A DNA stretch of 64,000 nucleotides from Acidobacteriaceae bacterium (GTDB lineage: Bacteria; Acidobacteriota; Terriglobia; Terriglobales; Acidobacteriaceae): assembly GCA_003165075.1 (NCBI GenBank), contig PLSM01000095.1:39681-103680 (forward strand), given 5' to 3'. A model generated the notes under the pieces. The model was not told the origin of the DNA and did no database searches. It was given only the letters and a program-made list of their open reading frames with translations. Made by a program: the position numbers and the translations under genes. Position 1 is the stretch's first letter. The number at the start of each line of letters is the position of its first letter. Positions 34,225 to 43,321 of this stretch are shown one piece after another.

Positions 34225-34509
34225 ATGAGAATCGATCTAACGCAGTTGGCGGCAAGCCAGATCACAAGCGAACCGACTGCGCAGCAGGTCAAAGCAAATC
34301 GCACAGCGATTGCTGGATCAGCCAGCGAAGGGGATCGAACCACCCTTTCGTCTGACACTGAATCTTTGCATTCCCTGGTAAGCACGGCCATGAATTCTCC
34401 CGAAATCCGTCAGGATAAGGTGGATAGCCTGCGAGCAGCGGTTAGCAGCGGGAATTACAAGCTTGATGCAAACGAGATCGCCTCGTCGATGATCGACGAA
34501 CATGCCTAA
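34225..34509 (+). CDS. flgM: Anti-sigma-28 factor FlgM
   Basis: The 94-residue protein is polar and probably disordered at its N-terminus, with the FlgM C-terminal helices IRQDKVDSLRAAVSSGNYKL and DANEIASSMIDE. AAGGAG precedes the ATG. FlgM holds FliA inactive until the hook is finished and FlgM is exported. It starts a late operon with flgN, flgK and flgL. Confidence 0.94.
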   Translation: MRIDLTQLAASQITSEPTAQQVKANRTAIAGSASEGDRTTLSSDTESLHSLVSTAMNSPEIRQDKVDSLRAAVSSGNYKLDANEIASSMIDEHA

Positions 34510-34561
34510 GCTGCGGGTTGAAGTTATTCGTGGTTGAAGCATCGTACGGAAGTTCTCAAAG

Positions 34562-34990
34562 ATGAGTGTGAACGGCCTCCAGGACCGGAACGGCAAGGTT
34601 GAAGAATACCTTCAGCTTTTGCGTCTGCTTGCCAGTGAACTGGAGTGTGCCATGCGGGCTATCGCCCGAAACTCCCTCCCTGAATTTGAAGAAAGCGTCC
34701 GCAGGCAGGAAACGCTGAGCACTCGCGTCACGGATCTGGCCGGAGAATTGAAGGTTACCTCTCAACGGGGCACTTCAAACCTTCTTCCCCACACAAACGA
34801 TGCTTTGACGCAGCAAATCCGAGTAGCCTCCGCCACGCTCCAAGCACTAAATCGTCAATACGGATCGCTTCTGCAACACTCCAGTCGTTCCGTCGCCTTA
34901 ATGGTGTCGCTTTTCGAATCCTTCAAGGGAAATCTTCAGGAGGGAACCGGCTCCAGGTCAAAATACCAGACCTGGTCGTGCCAAGTCTGA
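34562..34990 (+). CDS. flgN: FlgN-family chaperone for FlgK/FlgL
   Basis: The 142-residue, mostly helical protein (YLQLLRLLASELECAMRAIA, LPEFEESVRRQETLSTRV) sits between flgM and flgK, the expected place of FlgN. FlgN keeps hook-filament junction proteins export-competent. The family has weak sequence signatures, so the call relies on helical pattern and position. Confidence 0.82.
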   Translation: MSVNGLQDRNGKVEEYLQLLRLLASELECAMRAIARNSLPEFEESVRRQETLSTRVTDLAGELKVTSQRGTSNLLPHTNDALTQQIRVASATLQALNRQYGSLLQHSSRSVALMVSLFESFKGNLQEGTGSRSKYQTWSCQV

Positions 34991-34995
34991 ACACT

Positions 34996-36375
34996 ATGGC
35001 AGGTTTAAACACTTCTCTCACGATCGGCATTCAGGCGCTTGAGGCATCTCAGGCTGCGCTCAATGCCACGAGCAACAACATCGCGAACGCCAATACGCCG
35101 GGTTACACCCGCGAAGTTCCTCAGTTTTCTGAGAACGCTGAAACCTTGTCTGGTGGCGAGGTCGTTGGAGGAGGTGTTAGCCTCGGCGGCCTTCAAAGCG
35201 TTCGGGATGAACTACTCAATCTGCAGATTCAGCAACAGACATCGCAACAGAGCAGCGCCGACACCCAATCTGCGAGTCTCCAACAGATTCAAACCAACTT
35301 CGCATCTACGGGCGCGGATATTGCCAGCACGCTGACTGCATTCTCCACGAGTCTGGCCCAGCTTTCCGCAAGTCCGAGTAATACGGCTGTCCAGCAGGGC
35401 GTGCTGGAAAGCGGTCAGAATCTAGCCGAATCCTTCAATTCCACGGCAAATGGGCTGACAGCCGCCCAATCGGATGCAGATAGTCAGGTAACGCAAACTG
35501 TGGCTCAAGTCAACACATTGACGCAACAGATTGCGCAACTCAATGGTCAGCTTTCCCAACTCCCCCAGTCCGGGCAGAACGGAGGGACAATCCAGGATCA
35601 GCGCGATGAACTGGTTCAGCAACTCTCCACGCTGACTGGCATCTCAGTATCGCAAAGCAGCGACGGGGAAACCATCACCACCGCCAATGGGTCACCTCTT
35701 GTGATGGGCAGCCAGAGCTTCACATTGCAGACCACTACAGGCAGCGACGGTATGCAACATGTGCTCGATTCCGCAGGGAACGACATTACTTCTTCGATAC
35801 AAGGGGGCCAGCTTGGCGGCGCCATTCAGATGCGTGACCAGGTAATTCCAGGGTTCCTCAATCAGCTCAACACGCTTGCCAGTCAGTTTGCGACGGCTTT
35901 CAATGCCGCTCAGGCCAAGGGCTTTGACTCCAACGGCAACGTCGGCGGCAATTTCTTTTCGGTCTCGTCCGGTACGGCGGGGGCCGCTGCCTCTCTCAGC
36001 GTGGCTATCACCGATCCTTCACAAATCGCGATCAGTTCCGACGGCTCAGCAGGCAGTAACGGCAACGTAGCGAACCTCTCGGCCGCGCTCACCGGTTCGC
36101 TTCCGTCCGGCCAGTCTGTATCCAATGGCTACGCAAACATGGTTTTTCAGGTAGGCTCAGACGCTTCCAACGCCAGCTCGGAGTCGACGGCCATCGGCCA
36201 AAACCTGCTGCAACTCACAAACCAACAGAGTTCGATCTCCGGCGTGAGTATCGATGAAGAGACAACCAACCTTATACGCTTCCAGACGGCTTACGAGGCT
36301 GCGGCTCGCATCGTAAGTACAATTCAACAGCTCAGTACCGTGACCCTCGACATGGGTTCATCGCAGAGTTACTGA
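34996..36375 (+). CDS. flgK: Hook-filament junction protein FlgK (HAP1)
   Basis: ATG 34996 lies five bases after flgN; GTG 34978 is an alternative. The product of 459 residues has the axial N-terminus LEASQAALNATSNNIANANT with PGYTR, a central Ser/Gln-rich coiled-coil region, and the C-terminal SISGVSIDEETTNLIRFQTA with YEAAARIVSTIQQL. It forms the first junction ring above the hook. Confidence 0.95.
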   Translation: MAGLNTSLTIGIQALEASQAALNATSNNIANANTPGYTREVPQFSENAETLSGGEVVGGGVSLGGLQSVRDELLNLQIQQQTSQQSSADTQSASLQQIQTNFASTGADIASTLTAFSTSLAQLSASPSNTAVQQGVLESGQNLAESFNSTANGLTAAQSDADSQVTQTVAQVNTLTQQIAQLNGQLSQLPQSGQNGGTIQDQRDELVQQLSTLTGISVSQSSDGETITTANGSPLVMGSQSFTLQTTTGSDGMQHVLDSAGNDITSSIQGGQLGGAIQMRDQVIPGFLNQLNTLASQFATAFNAAQAKGFDSNGNVGGNFFSVSSGTAGAAASLSVAITDPSQIAISSDGSAGSNGNVANLSAALTGSLPSGQSVSNGYANMVFQVGSDASNASSESTAIGQNLLQLTNQQSSISGVSIDEETTNLIRFQTAYEAAARIVSTIQQLSTVTLDMGSSQSY

Positions 36376-36376
36376 T

Positions 36377-37279
36377 ATGCGCGTTAATCCAAATCTGGTT
36401 CCCGACATTCTCGCCGCCATACAGCAGAGCCAGGCGACTCTCAATACCGCTCTGCAGCAGGTGTCCACCGGCAAGAGCGTCAGTGTGCCATCGGACAACC
36501 CGGCCGCTTCGGCCGACATGGTGCAAAACACGATCGAGAGCGGAGATGTCGACCAATACACGCAAAACGTCTCCGGCGTGCTCACCATGGTGCAGACTGC
36601 GGACTCCGCGCTCGGCTCGGTCGTCTCGGCACTCACACAGGCCATATCTCTCGGGACTGAAGGAGCTAGCGGCACCAACTCCGCTGCCAATCAGCAGGCC
36701 CTTGCACAACAGGTACAAGGCATTCTGTCGAGTGTCGTGTCGCAGGCCAATCTGTCGTACGAGGGCGCTTATCTCTTTGGTGGAACCGCGAGTTCCACGG
36801 TTCCATACACCGCGAGTGCAGCGTCACCTTCGGGCTATACGTACAACGGCAACGATGGTGTCAACTCCGTGGCCGTGGGCGATCAGTTGAGCGTCCAGGT
36901 CAATCTTCCCGGCAGCCAGATTTTTTCAAACTCCAGTAATAGTGTTCTAGGCTCCCTGAGTACACTCGTCTCCGCCTTGCAAAGCGGCAACGCTGCAAGC
37001 ATCGAGTCTGCGACTACGGGTGTCAACACAGCGCTAAGCTACGTCAGCCAGCAACGCGTTTTCTACGGCAATGCCGAAAGCCAGTTGAATTCGCAGGAAA
37101 CCTACTTGCAGCAGGAGACGGTCAGCCTGAGCACACAGCAGACGAACTTGGTTGGAGTGAATATGGCTACGGCTGCGACAACTCTCAGCCAGGCCGAGAC
37201 AGCGAATAGTGCAGCCCTGGCGGCTGCAGCCAAGGTTTTGCCCACGACTCTTCTTAATTATTTGTCGACCCCGAACTAG
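36377..37279 (+). CDS. flgL: Hook-filament junction protein FlgL (HAP3)
   Basis: The 300-residue flagellin-like protein has LNTALQQVSTGKSVSVPSDN at the N-terminus and a C-terminal helix with VGVNMATAATTLSQAETANS. It begins one base after flgK and ends the flgM operon. It joins FlgK to the filament. Confidence 0.94.
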   Translation: MRVNPNLVPDILAAIQQSQATLNTALQQVSTGKSVSVPSDNPAASADMVQNTIESGDVDQYTQNVSGVLTMVQTADSALGSVVSALTQAISLGTEGASGTNSAANQQALAQQVQGILSSVVSQANLSYEGAYLFGGTASSTVPYTASAASPSGYTYNGNDGVNSVAVGDQLSVQVNLPGSQIFSNSSNSVLGSLSTLVSALQSGNAASIESATTGVNTALSYVSQQRVFYGNAESQLNSQETYLQQETVSLSTQQTNLVGVNMATAATTLSQAETANSAALAAAAKVLPTTLLNYLSTPN

Positions 37280-37341
37280 GCGTAATCGAAAACCGAGCGG
37301 CTTCATGCCTTGAAAACCGTGCACGAGTTTACAAAAGGGTT

Positions 37342-37366
37342 GGGGCGCATCCCGAGGATGCGCCCC
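37342..37366. terminator. Perfect hairpin between convergent flgL and fliS operons
   Basis: GGGGCGCATCC (37342-37352), loop CGA, GGATGCGCCCC (37356-37366): an 11-base-pair perfect stem. On the minus strand it is followed shortly by a CCCTTTTGT stretch, so it may terminate the fliD-fliS transcript; on the plus strand no T-run follows. Confidence 0.65.
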
Positions 37367-37503
37367 ATCTCATCTGCTGAGTTCTACGATTCCCGACCCA
37401 CTGAGCGTCGACGACTGCGCGTGTTGGAGTCTCTCCGGGACCGCTTCGAAACACCATGCGCCGATGCGGGAGCTCACTTCTGATTCGTTTGCACTATGAC
37501 GGT

Positions 37504-37968
37504 TTACGCGGACCAGTTTCCCTGTATACGGCCCGATGCACCTGAATAAGTCCCCGCGACGCGTGATGTCGGCGGTGGCAGAATCTCGGGGTTTGGAATC
37601 GTCGAGCGGAAGTCCATTTGCTGCCAATTCTCCCTGATCTTTAGCACCGCGCGCATCTGTTCTTCCAGGATTTCAGGGGACTTGTTTACCTCTGCCACAA
37701 CCAGTTTGCGCCGTAAAGATGCGTAGAAGGCGGCCAATTGCTCCGCCAATTCTCCGCCCGTTCCATTGTTGACCCAATCTTCCAGGTGGCCGATCACAAG
37801 CAGCGCATGGCTAGACTCGGAACAGCGCTTTTCGAGATCGCCGGCACGCTGTGCCATGGCAGCCCGTTGCAGATTGCCCGCCAAGGTGTCATAGAGAGCG
37901 ATCAACAGGCCGAAGCCGCTGGCTCCCTCCGCCGCAGTTTTCCGATAAAAGAGTTCCGTTGGATTCAT
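37504..37968 (-). CDS. fliS: Flagellin chaperone FliS
   Basis: The 154-residue protein has the FliS pattern: GFGLLIALYDTLAGNLQRAA near the N-terminus and helices around LEDWVNNGTGGELAEQLAAF and YASLRRKLVVAEVNKSPEIL. It lies 11 bases after fliD in the same direction. FliS binds flagellin C-termini and prevents polymerisation in the cytoplasm. The last ~25 residues are a Pro/Gly-rich tail. Confidence 0.88.
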   Translation of the reverse strand: MNPTELFYRKTAAEGASGFGLLIALYDTLAGNLQRAAMAQRAGDLEKRCSESSHALLVIGHLEDWVNNGTGGELAEQLAAFYASLRRKLVVAEVNKSPEILEEQMRAVLKIRENWQQMDFRSTIPNPEILPPPTSRVAGTYSGASGRIQGNWSA

Positions 37969-37979
37969 GTCCGTCTCGA

Positions 37980-39407
37980 CTAGCTTGATGAGTTGTTATT
38001 ATTCAGGCCCAGTTCCGTGTTGATTTGCTGCATCTCCGTCGGTAGTTGCTGAAGCAGAATCTCAGCCTGGCTGTACTCGCTTTGTAATTGAGCCCTCAAC
38101 GGCGTGATGTAATTGGTTTCAAAGTTGTTGATATCGGTTTGCAGGTCGTTTTCTTCGCTGCTGATGCTCTGCAGGTCCACAGTGAAGGCGCCGTCGGCAG
38201 GGCTGATGTAACTGGTAAGTTGCTGGTCGAGAGAGTTGGCGAATCCGTTCAGTGATGTTCCCTGAAAGAAGTTCTGTACATCGTTGTAGTTACTCTGGAG
38301 TGCGTTACTCAGCGTTGCGCTATTTAGTGTCATGGTGCCATCGTTATTGACCGAAATGCCCAGTGAAGACAGGTTCGATACGGTTGTGGAGCCCGATGCC
38401 GGCGAGTTCGTGTACGAGACCGCGGATTCGAGGGTCATCTGCAGGCTGCGCACAGCCGAGTCAGTCGCAAGGACGCCTTCGCTTGTGCCGCTAAAGGTGA
38501 ATTGCGTGTTCAGATCAGAGATCGCCTTGTTGTAGTCGGTCACGAACTGGTTGATTGCCGTCGTTGCCTGGCTCGTATCCGGGGCAATCGTGAGGCTCAC
38601 ATTGGTTCCAGGACTGGCGTTCAGAAGATTAAAGGTTACTCCCGCAACCGCGCCGGTAACGGTATTGGAAGCGCTCGCGAGCGTTATTCCATCGACGGTG
38701 AGCGAAGCGTTCTGGCCGGTCACGGCCTGTGAAAAGCTCAAACTGCCGCCCGTCGGAGAGGAGACTGTGAAATTAGCGGCCTGGCCCGAGGTGTTGCTGA
38801 CGATTGCGAGTCGAGCGCCATTCGCGTCGGTAATCACGCTCGCGGTGACCCCCAGGTTGTCGCTATTGATCGTGGTCGCCACATCATTCAGCGTGCTTGT
38901 TCCAGTGCCGGTCGAGATGGTCGTTACTGTGCCGTTGGCACCGGTGATGGTGAAGCTGCCAGCCGCCAGGGGAGTTGTTGCGCTGGCGACAGGCCCTGAA
39001 GCCCAGGAAGCCGTGGTGGCCACGCCGTTGACCACAACGATGTGGTTTCCGGCGGTACTTCCTGAAGCCGCCGACGCGGTGACGACATTGGAATTGGAAG
39101 AAGTCACCGTCCGTGCGGATAAGGGGCCCGTCAGAGAGTTAAGGGCCTGCATGTCATTATCGAGGTTCGTTGCATCGGTCTGAATTTGGGTCAAGGCTGT
39201 GGATTGGCTCTGCAGCGTAGTTTGTTGGTTCTCCCACGCCGTCTCGGGAGCTTGCGCCGCAGTAATAGCTGAGTTTACCGCGGAGGTCACATCAATGCCT
39301 GAGGACGAGGATCCAGTTGCCGCTTGCAGAATGGAGCTGATGTCGATGCCCGAGGTCGAAGTGGACGTCGATGATAACAGTGAATTCAAAGCCGATACAG
39401 AACTCAT
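37980..39407 (-). CDS. fliD: Filament cap protein FliD (HAP2)
   Basis: The 475-residue protein has FliD_N features (SSGIDVTSAVNSAITAAQAP with ETAWENQQTTLQSQSTAL) and the FliD_C domain (TTAINQFVTDYNKAISDLNT, SLGISVNNDGTMTLNSATLS). The middle is rich in Ser, Thr and Gly. It is secreted and caps the growing filament. A sigma-28 promoter lies about 77 bases upstream, and fliS follows. Confidence 0.94.
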   Translation of the reverse strand: MSSVSALNSLLSSTSTSTSGIDISSILQAATGSSSSGIDVTSAVNSAITAAQAPETAWENQQTTLQSQSTALTQIQTDATNLDNDMQALNSLTGPLSARTVTSSNSNVVTASAASGSTAGNHIVVVNGVATTASWASGPVASATTPLAAGSFTITGANGTVTTISTGTGTSTLNDVATTINSDNLGVTASVITDANGARLAIVSNTSGQAANFTVSSPTGGSLSFSQAVTGQNASLTVDGITLASASNTVTGAVAGVTFNLLNASPGTNVSLTIAPDTSQATTAINQFVTDYNKAISDLNTQFTFSGTSEGVLATDSAVRSLQMTLESAVSYTNSPASGSTTVSNLSSLGISVNNDGTMTLNSATLSNALQSNYNDVQNFFQGTSLNGFANSLDQQLTSYISPADGAFTVDLQSISSEENDLQTDINNFETNYITPLRAQLQSEYSQAEILLQQLPTEMQQINTELGLNNNNSSS

Positions 39408-39483
39408 GATTTCCGCCTACTTTTGGAAACGGACTGCACGATCATCTTGCTGTCCGGATTCCTTCGATTCAAATCGCAATACA

Positions 39484-39511
39484 ATATCGGCACATCCGGG
39501 CGCGCCGTTCA
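39484..39511 (-). promoter_or_regulatory. Sigma-28 (FliA) promoter for fliD-fliS
   Basis: On the minus strand: TGAA (39511-39508), 16 bases, GCCGATAT (39491-39484). It lies immediately downstream of the fliC terminator and upstream of fliD, with a leader of about 70 bases. Confidence 0.7.
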
Positions 39512-39523
39512 GGCGTCGGGCAA

Positions 39524-39552
39524 AGAAAAAGGTGGCGCCCGGAGGCGCCACC
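39524..39552 (-). terminator. Rho-independent terminator of fliC
   Basis: On the minus strand a nine-base-pair stem GGTGGCGCC/GGCGCCACC with a four-base loop is followed directly by TTTTTCTTT. It lies 25 bases after the fliC stop codon, a textbook intrinsic terminator. Confidence 0.92.
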
Positions 39553-39576
39553 CGTGTATCTATGGATGAATCTAAT

Positions 39577-40401
39577 TTACTGTAGCAGTTTAAGAACCGC
39601 CTGCTGCGCCTGGTTGGACTGCGACAGAGCTGCCATACCGGTCTGCTCAAGCACGTTGTACTGTGTCATCTTCGCGACCGTGGAGCTGATGTCGGCGTTC
39701 TGGACGTTGTTCTGTGCGCTGGTCAGGTTGGTTACCTGAGTGTTTTCAACGTTCTCGTCCGCAGTCAGCTGGTTGACGGAAGCGCCGATCGATCCGCGGG
39801 TCGCAGAAACTGTGTTGATTGCTGTGGTAATGTTGGCGAGCTCCGTGGTGGCGGCAGTCGCGGTCAAAAGGTCGCCCTTCAGCCCGAGTCCACCTGTGCC
39901 ACCGGCGGAAAGGGCGCCAGTCGTAACCGACACAGGTGCGTTGCCGGCGGCAGTGCCATCGCTAGTGAAGACCGACAAGGGAGTTGAGCTGAAAACTGCC
40001 GTCCCGTTGAAGTTGGTGGTAGAACCAATCTGCGTGATTTCCGAAAGGATCGATTGGTATTCGGTGTCCGCTGCCGTCGATTGGGCGGTGGTAAGGCCGC
40101 CGTTCGCGGCTTCGGTCGCCAGCGTAACTGCACGGTTCAGCAACGAGGTCACCTGGGAGAGCGCGCCGTCGGCGGTCTGCAGCAGGCCGACGCCGTTGGA
40201 TGCATTCTGGCTGGACTGTGTAAGGGCGGAGATGTTTGCGCCCAAACCGGAGGCGATGGAGAGGCCCGCTGCGTCGTCTGATCCTGAGTTGATCTTCAAT
40301 CCCGTCGACAGTTGCAGAAGGGTATTCTGTAAGGAAGCTTGGGTGGAGGCGAGGGCGTTTTCTGCGCCCATCTGGGAAACGCTATTCAGTACGCTGATCA
40401 T
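39577..40401 (-). CDS. fliC: Flagellin FliC
   Basis: The 274-residue protein has the flagellin N-terminal domain (LQNTLLQLSTGLKINSGSDD with AAGLSIASGL, SQNASNGVGLLQTADGALSQ) and C-terminal domain (ATRGSIGASVNQLTADENVE and a VAKMTQYNVLEQTGMAALSQ-type ending). It is a minimal flagellin with a small variable insert of about 60 residues. It is monocistronic, with its own sigma-28 promoter and terminator. Confidence 0.97.
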   Translation of the reverse strand: MISVLNSVSQMGAENALASTQASLQNTLLQLSTGLKINSGSDDAAGLSIASGLGANISALTQSSQNASNGVGLLQTADGALSQVTSLLNRAVTLATEAANGGLTTAQSTAADTEYQSILSEITQIGSTTNFNGTAVFSSTPLSVFTSDGTAAGNAPVSVTTGALSAGGTGGLGLKGDLLTATAATTELANITTAINTVSATRGSIGASVNQLTADENVENTQVTNLTSAQNNVQNADISSTVAKMTQYNVLEQTGMAALSQSNQAQQAVLKLLQ

Positions 40402-40505
40402 TGGTATTGCTCCTTATATCGATTTCCCCCTGCACCGAACCCGTTCTGTCTTAAAAGAGGTCCAGAATCGCTACTTGGAGCAGGTGGTTTGTTGTTACGC
40501 GCACT

Positions 40506-40533
40506 CTATCGGCCAATGGTTTTACGAATTCTA
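40506..40533 (-). promoter_or_regulatory. Sigma-28 (FliA) promoter for fliC
   Basis: On the minus strand: TAGA (40533-40530), 16 bases, GCCGATAG (40513-40506). The leader would be about 100 bases. A GG-N10-GC arrangement overlaps it by chance (TGGCCGATAGAGTGCG), but the sigma-28 reading fits the other late genes better. Confidence 0.72.
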
Positions 40534-40785
40534 GTTCAGGGTTCGCTTTATTGCATTCAAAGAACTACAACTTTCGTCTCGGATCGAATATGCGGCGGAA
40601 AGGCACGCAAGACTTGTGCAGCTCAAAATTCGCCGACCTTAGGCTCTGCAAATCTTGTGGATTAGCGCAGAAATAATTTTCTGTGCTAGTCCGTCACGGA
40701 TCATGAGGGGCGCTAAGTGGAGTGCTAATCGGAACGGATATCGAAGTTCGGTAAGGGTTGTCTTGAAAACATCATTTGCAATTCT
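40534..40785 (+). other. Intergenic region between fliC and the first efflux operon
   Basis: No gene is visible. It separates the flagellar cluster from the efflux genes. A TTGAAA at 40763-40768 lies 17 bases before the TGTAAC of the shared upstream element, so a vegetative-type promoter reading (TTGAAA-N17-TGTAAC) is also possible. Confidence 0.35.
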
Positions 40786-40818
40786 TGTAACGAAAGCGTC
40801 ATCTCGTGACTTTGTTCT
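40786..40818 (+). promoter_or_regulatory. Shared promoter/operator element upstream of efflux operon 1
   Basis: TGTAACGAA (40786-40794), nine bases, then TCGTGACTTT (40804-40813), one base, TTCT. The same arrangement is found at 48105-48137 upstream of the OsmC gene. The two halves form an imperfect dyad (TAACGA/TCGTGA). It lies 33 bases before the outer-membrane factor start and may be an alternative-sigma promoter or a repressor operator. Confidence 0.6.
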
Positions 40819-40850
40819 AGTGAATGCAACCCACGAGGACAGTTCACCGA

Positions 40851-42206
40851 ATGAAGCTCCGCGCATATGGAATCCCAGGGATTGCGCTTCTGGCCCTTTT
40901 TGGAGGGCTGGCCGCCAACTCGCAAGAGCCGCTTTCGCTTCGGCTAGCGATCCAGCGGGCGTTGAGCCAAAGTCCCGACGCTGCCATTGCGCAAGCTGGC
41001 AATCAGGATGCGAAAGCCTCGGCAACTCTGGCTCGAACCGCGCTGTTTCCCCAACTGACCTTTACTGAAGACATCTCCCGCGGCAACGATCCGGTGTATG
41101 CGTTTGGAACGCGGCTGCGGCAGAGGCAATTCACGCAGGCGGATTTTGCGCTAAACGCGCTGAACTTCCCCCAGCCGATTGGCAATTTCTCAACCCGCTT
41201 CTCGGGCTCGTGGATGGCCTTCGATTCGTTCAAGACGCAGAAGGAGATCCACCGCGCCGATCTGTTCAAGGAAAGCGCCGCCTCCTCCGCCAAGGCGGTG
41301 GACCAGCAGATCGTGTATCGCGTTGTCGGGGCGTACCAGCAAGTGCTGTATGCGCAGCGGGAGATTGACGTTGCCCAGCATGAGCAGGAGACGGCGGAGG
41401 CGTTGCTGAGCTCAGTCGACGACCACGTTAAGGCCGGCCTTGCTGTCGAGTCTGACAGAATGTCGGCCGAGGTGAATGGGTCCGTACGCAAAGAGGAGTT
41501 GATTGCGGCCCAGGGCGACTTTGAACTGGCGTGGGCGGCATTGCGCGAGGCTGTGGGTGCGCCGGATCTGAAGGCAACGGGGTTGAAGCCGATTGAGCCG
41601 CACACGTTTCCACAGGGCGTGCTGGATGAGGAAATAGCTACAGCCCAAAAGACACGGCCGGATCTAGCGGCGCTGGGACAGGCGCAATCGGCGCAGGCGT
41701 CAGCGCTGGGAGCAGCGAAGTCCGACTTCGGCCCGCGCGTGAGCGCTTACGGAAACTGGGAAGAAGACCGCTCATCGTTTGGCGGTTCGGGAGGCAACAA
41801 CTGGGTGGCCGGCGTCCAGATCAGCGTGGATATTCTGCCTATTGGCAAGCGGGCACAACTGGCGCGGGAGAACGCGGCGAAACAGAAGATCGACGCGCAA
41901 GTGGCTGCCACGCAGCAGCATCTGCGGTTTGAGGTAAGCCAGGCCCACGTACACCGGCAAACAGCGGAACTGCAGTTGGAAACTGCGCGGGCCGCAATGG
42001 ACCAATCTGCGGAGAGCCTGCGCATTCTGAAGAATCGTTACAGCGCGGGCCTTGCCACCATCACCGATCTGCTTCGGGCTGAGGACGCCGAGCGGCAGAG
42101 CCAATTCAATTACTGGCACGCCGTGTACGGAAATGCCATGGCTTATAGCGAACTTTTATACGCCACCGGGACTCTGACCCCCGATGCTGCGGAGGAACTG
42201 CAATGA
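40851..42206 (+). CDS. TolC-family outer-membrane factor of RND efflux system 1
   Basis: ATG 40851 begins a signal peptide (GIPGIALLALFGGLAANS). The 451-residue protein has two OEP repeats: LSLRLAIQRALSQSPDAAIA at the start and long coiled-coil helices such as DHVKAGLAVESDRMSAEVNG and RILKNRYSAGLATITDLLRA. It forms the outer-membrane channel of a tripartite pump. It overlaps the adaptor gene by four bases (ATGA). Confidence 0.9.
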   Translation: MKLRAYGIPGIALLALFGGLAANSQEPLSLRLAIQRALSQSPDAAIAQAGNQDAKASATLARTALFPQLTFTEDISRGNDPVYAFGTRLRQRQFTQADFALNALNFPQPIGNFSTRFSGSWMAFDSFKTQKEIHRADLFKESAASSAKAVDQQIVYRVVGAYQQVLYAQREIDVAQHEQETAEALLSSVDDHVKAGLAVESDRMSAEVNGSVRKEELIAAQGDFELAWAALREAVGAPDLKATGLKPIEPHTFPQGVLDEEIATAQKTRPDLAALGQAQSAQASALGAAKSDFGPRVSAYGNWEEDRSSFGGSGGNNWVAGVQISVDILPIGKRAQLARENAAKQKIDAQVAATQQHLRFEVSQAHVHRQTAELQLETARAAMDQSAESLRILKNRYSAGLATITDLLRAEDAERQSQFNYWHAVYGNAMAYSELLYATGTLTPDAAEELQ

Positions 42207-43321
42207 AGATTCTCTTATGGGCAAGTCTGCTTGCCGCTTCCACGGCGCTGATCGCCGGTTGCCACGGCGGCGATCCTGCCGCAACGTCAGGGACAATACA
42301 AACCATGCAGGCGCGGGTTGTCGAAAGCCAGCAACAACAGTTGTTGCAGAGCTTGAAATCTACGGGCACTGTGCATGCGAAAGAGACAGCCGTGGTCTCG
42401 GCGCAGGTAATGGGTCGCATCCAGCAGGTGCTGGTTCGCGAGGGAGACAGCGTCCGGGCCGGACAAACGCTGGTGGTTCTCGACGATGCGGCGCTGCGCT
42501 CACAAGTAGAGCAGGGGCAGGCGGGCGTGAAGGCGGCGCAGAACGCACAAGCCGCCGCGCAGACGAATGCCGCCCTGGCAGCGAGCACGCTGGACCGTTA
42601 CAAGCAGCTTGAGTCCGAGAAGAGCGTAAGTCCGCAGGAAATGGACGAAGTGTCGCGGCGCGCCGAGGCAGCGGCGGCGAATCTTGAGGCAGTGCGTGCA
42701 CAGACCGATGCCGCGCGAGCGCAGGAGAGCGGGGCGCGCACCATGATGAGTTATACGCGTCTGGTTGCACCCTTCGCAGGTGTGGTGACGGCGCGGCTGG
42801 CTGATCCAGGGACGATGGCCGCACCGGGCGTGCCGTTACTCCAGGTAGATCAGGCGGGAGCACTGCAACTGGACGCCACAGTCGATGAGTCTGTGATTGG
42901 CGCAATTCGCAAGGGGATGAAGCTGACCGTGGAAGTGAACGGCGCAGCGGCCACTGGGAGTGTTGCCGAGATTGTTCCTGCCGCCGATCCATCCAGTCAC
43001 AGCTTTCTCGTCAAGATCGACCTGCCATCCTCAAGCCAGACGCGCGCGGGCATGTATGGAACGGCCGAGTTCGCCAATGGCACAAGACAGGCAATTCTCA
43101 TTCCGCGCTCCGCAGTCGTTGCGCGCGGCTCTCTCAACTGTGTGTATGTTCTCGACGGCCAGGGGATTGCGCAACTTCGCTACCTTACTCTGGGCGCGGC
43201 ACAGGGCAATCTCGTCGAAGTTCTGTCGGGCGTTTCCGCCGGTGAAAAACTCGTTGACTTACCCTCCGACCGGGAACTGGCCGGCAAGCGCATACAGACC
43301 AGCACAGGGGTTCGTCCATGA
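42203..43321 (+). CDS. RND efflux periplasmic adaptor lipoprotein, system 1
   Basis: A lipoprotein signal ends in LIAGC near residue 20. The 372-residue protein has the adaptor order: barrel-sandwich halves around VVSAQVMGRIQQVLVREGDS and RLVAPFAGVVTARLADPGTM, an alpha-hairpin between them (about 95-175), a beta-barrel and a membrane-proximal domain with RSAVVARGSLNCVYVLDGQG. It bridges the pump and the outer-membrane channel. It overlaps both neighbours by four bases. Confidence 0.92.
   Translation: MKILLWASLLAASTALIAGCHGGDPAATSGTIQTMQARVVESQQQQLLQSLKSTGTVHAKETAVVSAQVMGRIQQVLVREGDSVRAGQTLVVLDDAALRSQVEQGQAGVKAAQNAQAAAQTNAALAASTLDRYKQLESEKSVSPQEMDEVSRRAEAAAANLEAVRAQTDAARAQESGARTMMSYTRLVAPFAGVVTARLADPGTMAAPGVPLLQVDQAGALQLDATVDESVIGAIRKGMKLTVEVNGAAATGSVAEIVPAADPSSHSFLVKIDLPSSSQTRAGMYGTAEFANGTRQAILIPRSAVVARGSLNCVYVLDGQGIAQLRYLTLGAAQGNLVEVLSGVSAGEKLVDLPSDRELAGKRIQTSTGVRP

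Noticed and set aside
40499..40516. Sigma-54 promoter reading for fliC
   Set aside because: GG-N10-GC is present, but the -12/-24 context is poor and an overlapping sigma-28 site matches the other late promoters.
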